Source: a bacterium HR39 (GTDB taxonomy: Bacteria > Pseudomonadota > Alphaproteobacteria > Geminicoccales > Geminicoccaceae). Taken from it: a stretch of DNA of 7,046 bases. Positions within the stretch are counted from its first letter, which is position 1. Each line of letters opens with the position of its first letter. A model generated the notes under the pieces. The model saw only the letters and a list, made by a program, of their open reading frames with translations. It did no database searches and was not told the DNA's origin. The translations under genes and the position numbers were made by a program. The stretch lies in contig BEIP01000070.1 of assembly GCA_002898955.1 (NCBI GenBank), positions 1-7,046 of the forward strand, read 5' to 3'. Of the stretch, positions 6,347 to 7,046 are shown piece by piece.

Positions 6347-7046
6347 GCCTCGACCGGCGGCACCTCCTTCAGCAGACCGCGCTCGTGGAGAAAGCGCGCG
6401 AAGCGCTCGTAGCGGCCCACATCGAGCGCCGCCGGCCGCAGGGCGAAGCGCGGCAGCGTGGCGAACCAGGCGCGCCGGTCGAGCTCGGTGTCCAGCTCCC
6501 TGGAGGTGGAGCGGAAGATCTCCCAGCCCTCTTTCGGATGGTTGACGATCCAGTGGGTGGCCCGCTCAACCGCCCGCAGGAAGGCGCGGATGCGGGGATC
6601 GCCCACCAGCTCGGGGCGGGTGACGTAGATCAGCTCGTCGTAGGCCGGAACGCCCTCCTCCTCCGGGTAGAAGGCGCGGCCGGGACGCCCCTCGATGTCG
6701 AGCTGCTCGAGCTCGAAGTTGCGGTACGCCCCGATCACCGCGTCCACCTGCCCGGAGAGCAGCGCCGGGGTGAGGTTGAACTGGACGTTGATCAGCTCGA
6801 CGTCGTCGAGCGAGAGGCCGTACCTGGCCAGCATGGCGCCGAGCAGCGCGTCCTCGAAGCCGCTCACCGAGAAGCCGATCCTGCGGCCCTTCAGACCGGC
6901 GATCGATTCGATGCCGCTGTCCGCGAGCACCACGAGGCTGTTGAGCGGGGTGGCCACCAGCGTGCCCACGCGCACGAGCGGCAGTCCCTCCTGCACCTGC
7001 AGATGGAGCTGCGGCTGGTAGGAGACGGCCAGATCCGCCTGTCCGG
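6316..7046 (-). CDS. ThiY/NMT1-type periplasmic binding protein of an ABC importer, C-terminal part (cut by right window edge)
   Basis: 242 residues to the stop are visible; the N-terminus, including any signal peptide, lies beyond the right edge. The sequence belongs to the NMT1/THI5-like solute-binding fold: GQADLAVSYQPQLHLQVQEG (1-20 of the visible part), RVGTLVATPLNSLVVL (25-40), IAGLKGRRIGFSVSGFEDALLGAML (48-72) and FNLTPALLSGQVDAVIGAYRNFE (89-111). These segments closely resemble ThiY, which delivers thiamine-derived pyrimidines such as N-formylaminomethyl-pyrimidine to the ThiXZ transporter for salvage. The pyrimidine assignment is from family resemblance; related proteins bind other small molecules. 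The C-terminus (KEVPPVEAYAVDVFARR) looks complete. An internal GTG at 6996 is not the start, because conserved sequence continues upstream. The gene converges on the permease gene, overlaps its end by 31 bases, and is not the binding protein type that works with DppBC permeases. Confidence 0.87.
   Translation of the reverse strand, partial: GQADLAVSYQPQLHLQVQEGLPLVRVGTLVATPLNSLVVLADSGIESIAGLKGRRIGFSVSGFEDALLGAMLARYGLSLDDVELINVQFNLTPALLSGQVDAVIGAYRNFELEQLDIEGRPGRAFYPEEEGVPAYDELIYVTRPELVGDPRIRAFLRAVERATHWIVNHPKEGWEIFRSTSRELDTELDRRAWFATLPRFALRPAALDVGRYERFARFLHERGLLKEVPPVEAYAVDVFARR

Noticed and set aside
6316..7046. The ThiY-like protein as the missing binding protein of the DppBC-type permeases
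   Set aside because: It belongs to the NMT1/ThiY class, which works with ThiX-type permeases, and is on the opposite strand in converging orientation.
1..7046. CRISPR arrays, tRNA or rRNA genes, insertion sequences, attachment sites, defence genes
   Set aside because: None found: no regularly spaced repeats, no tRNA-like cloverleaf in the only gap, and all long frames are accounted for by housekeeping or transport genes.

Overview
The window is about 7 kb of very GC-rich, gene-dense DNA with strong GC preference at third codon positions. Gene content and order (purM-purN next to a divergent DUF2066 / CDP-alcohol phosphatidyltransferase / Hda chain) suggest an alphaproteobacterium, perhaps a Rhodospirillales-like lineage. 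That placement is inference from gene content; no rRNA or other marker is present. Eight protein genes fill nearly all of it, six complete and two cut by the window edges. No RNA gene, mobile element or CRISPR array was seen, and the longest stretch without a gene is 69 bases.

Left part, minus strand, read from about 2630 down to 1: a secreted DUF2066 protein, a membrane CDP-alcohol phosphatidyltransferase (PgsA-like), the DnaA-related regulator Hda, and the N-terminal 69 residues of a short-chain dehydrogenase/reductase. Each gene overlaps the next (40, 3 and 3 bases), so this looks like one translationally coupled operon.

Centre, 2631-2699: a short divergent intergenic region. It holds ribosome binding sites for both flanking genes and a perfect 14-base palindrome, and should contain both promoters.

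Right part, plus strand: purM and purN (fifth and third steps of de novo purine synthesis), then two permease subunits of a DppBC/OppBC-type peptide or nickel ABC importer. All four overlap (28, 4 and 38 bases), so the permeases are wired into the purine operon. No matching binding protein or ATPases are visible. The second permease ORF runs 35 residues past the usual family end, through a terminator-like hairpin and 31 bases into the 3' end of the converging gene. That gene, on the minus strand at the right edge, encodes the C-terminal two thirds or so of a ThiY/NMT1-type pyrimidine (thiamine precursor) binding protein.

Most of the window is ordinary housekeeping sequence; I see no convincing new system. 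The points most worth checking are the run-on end of the second permease, the purMN-permease linkage, and the uncharacterised DUF2066 gene in its tightly coupled cluster.
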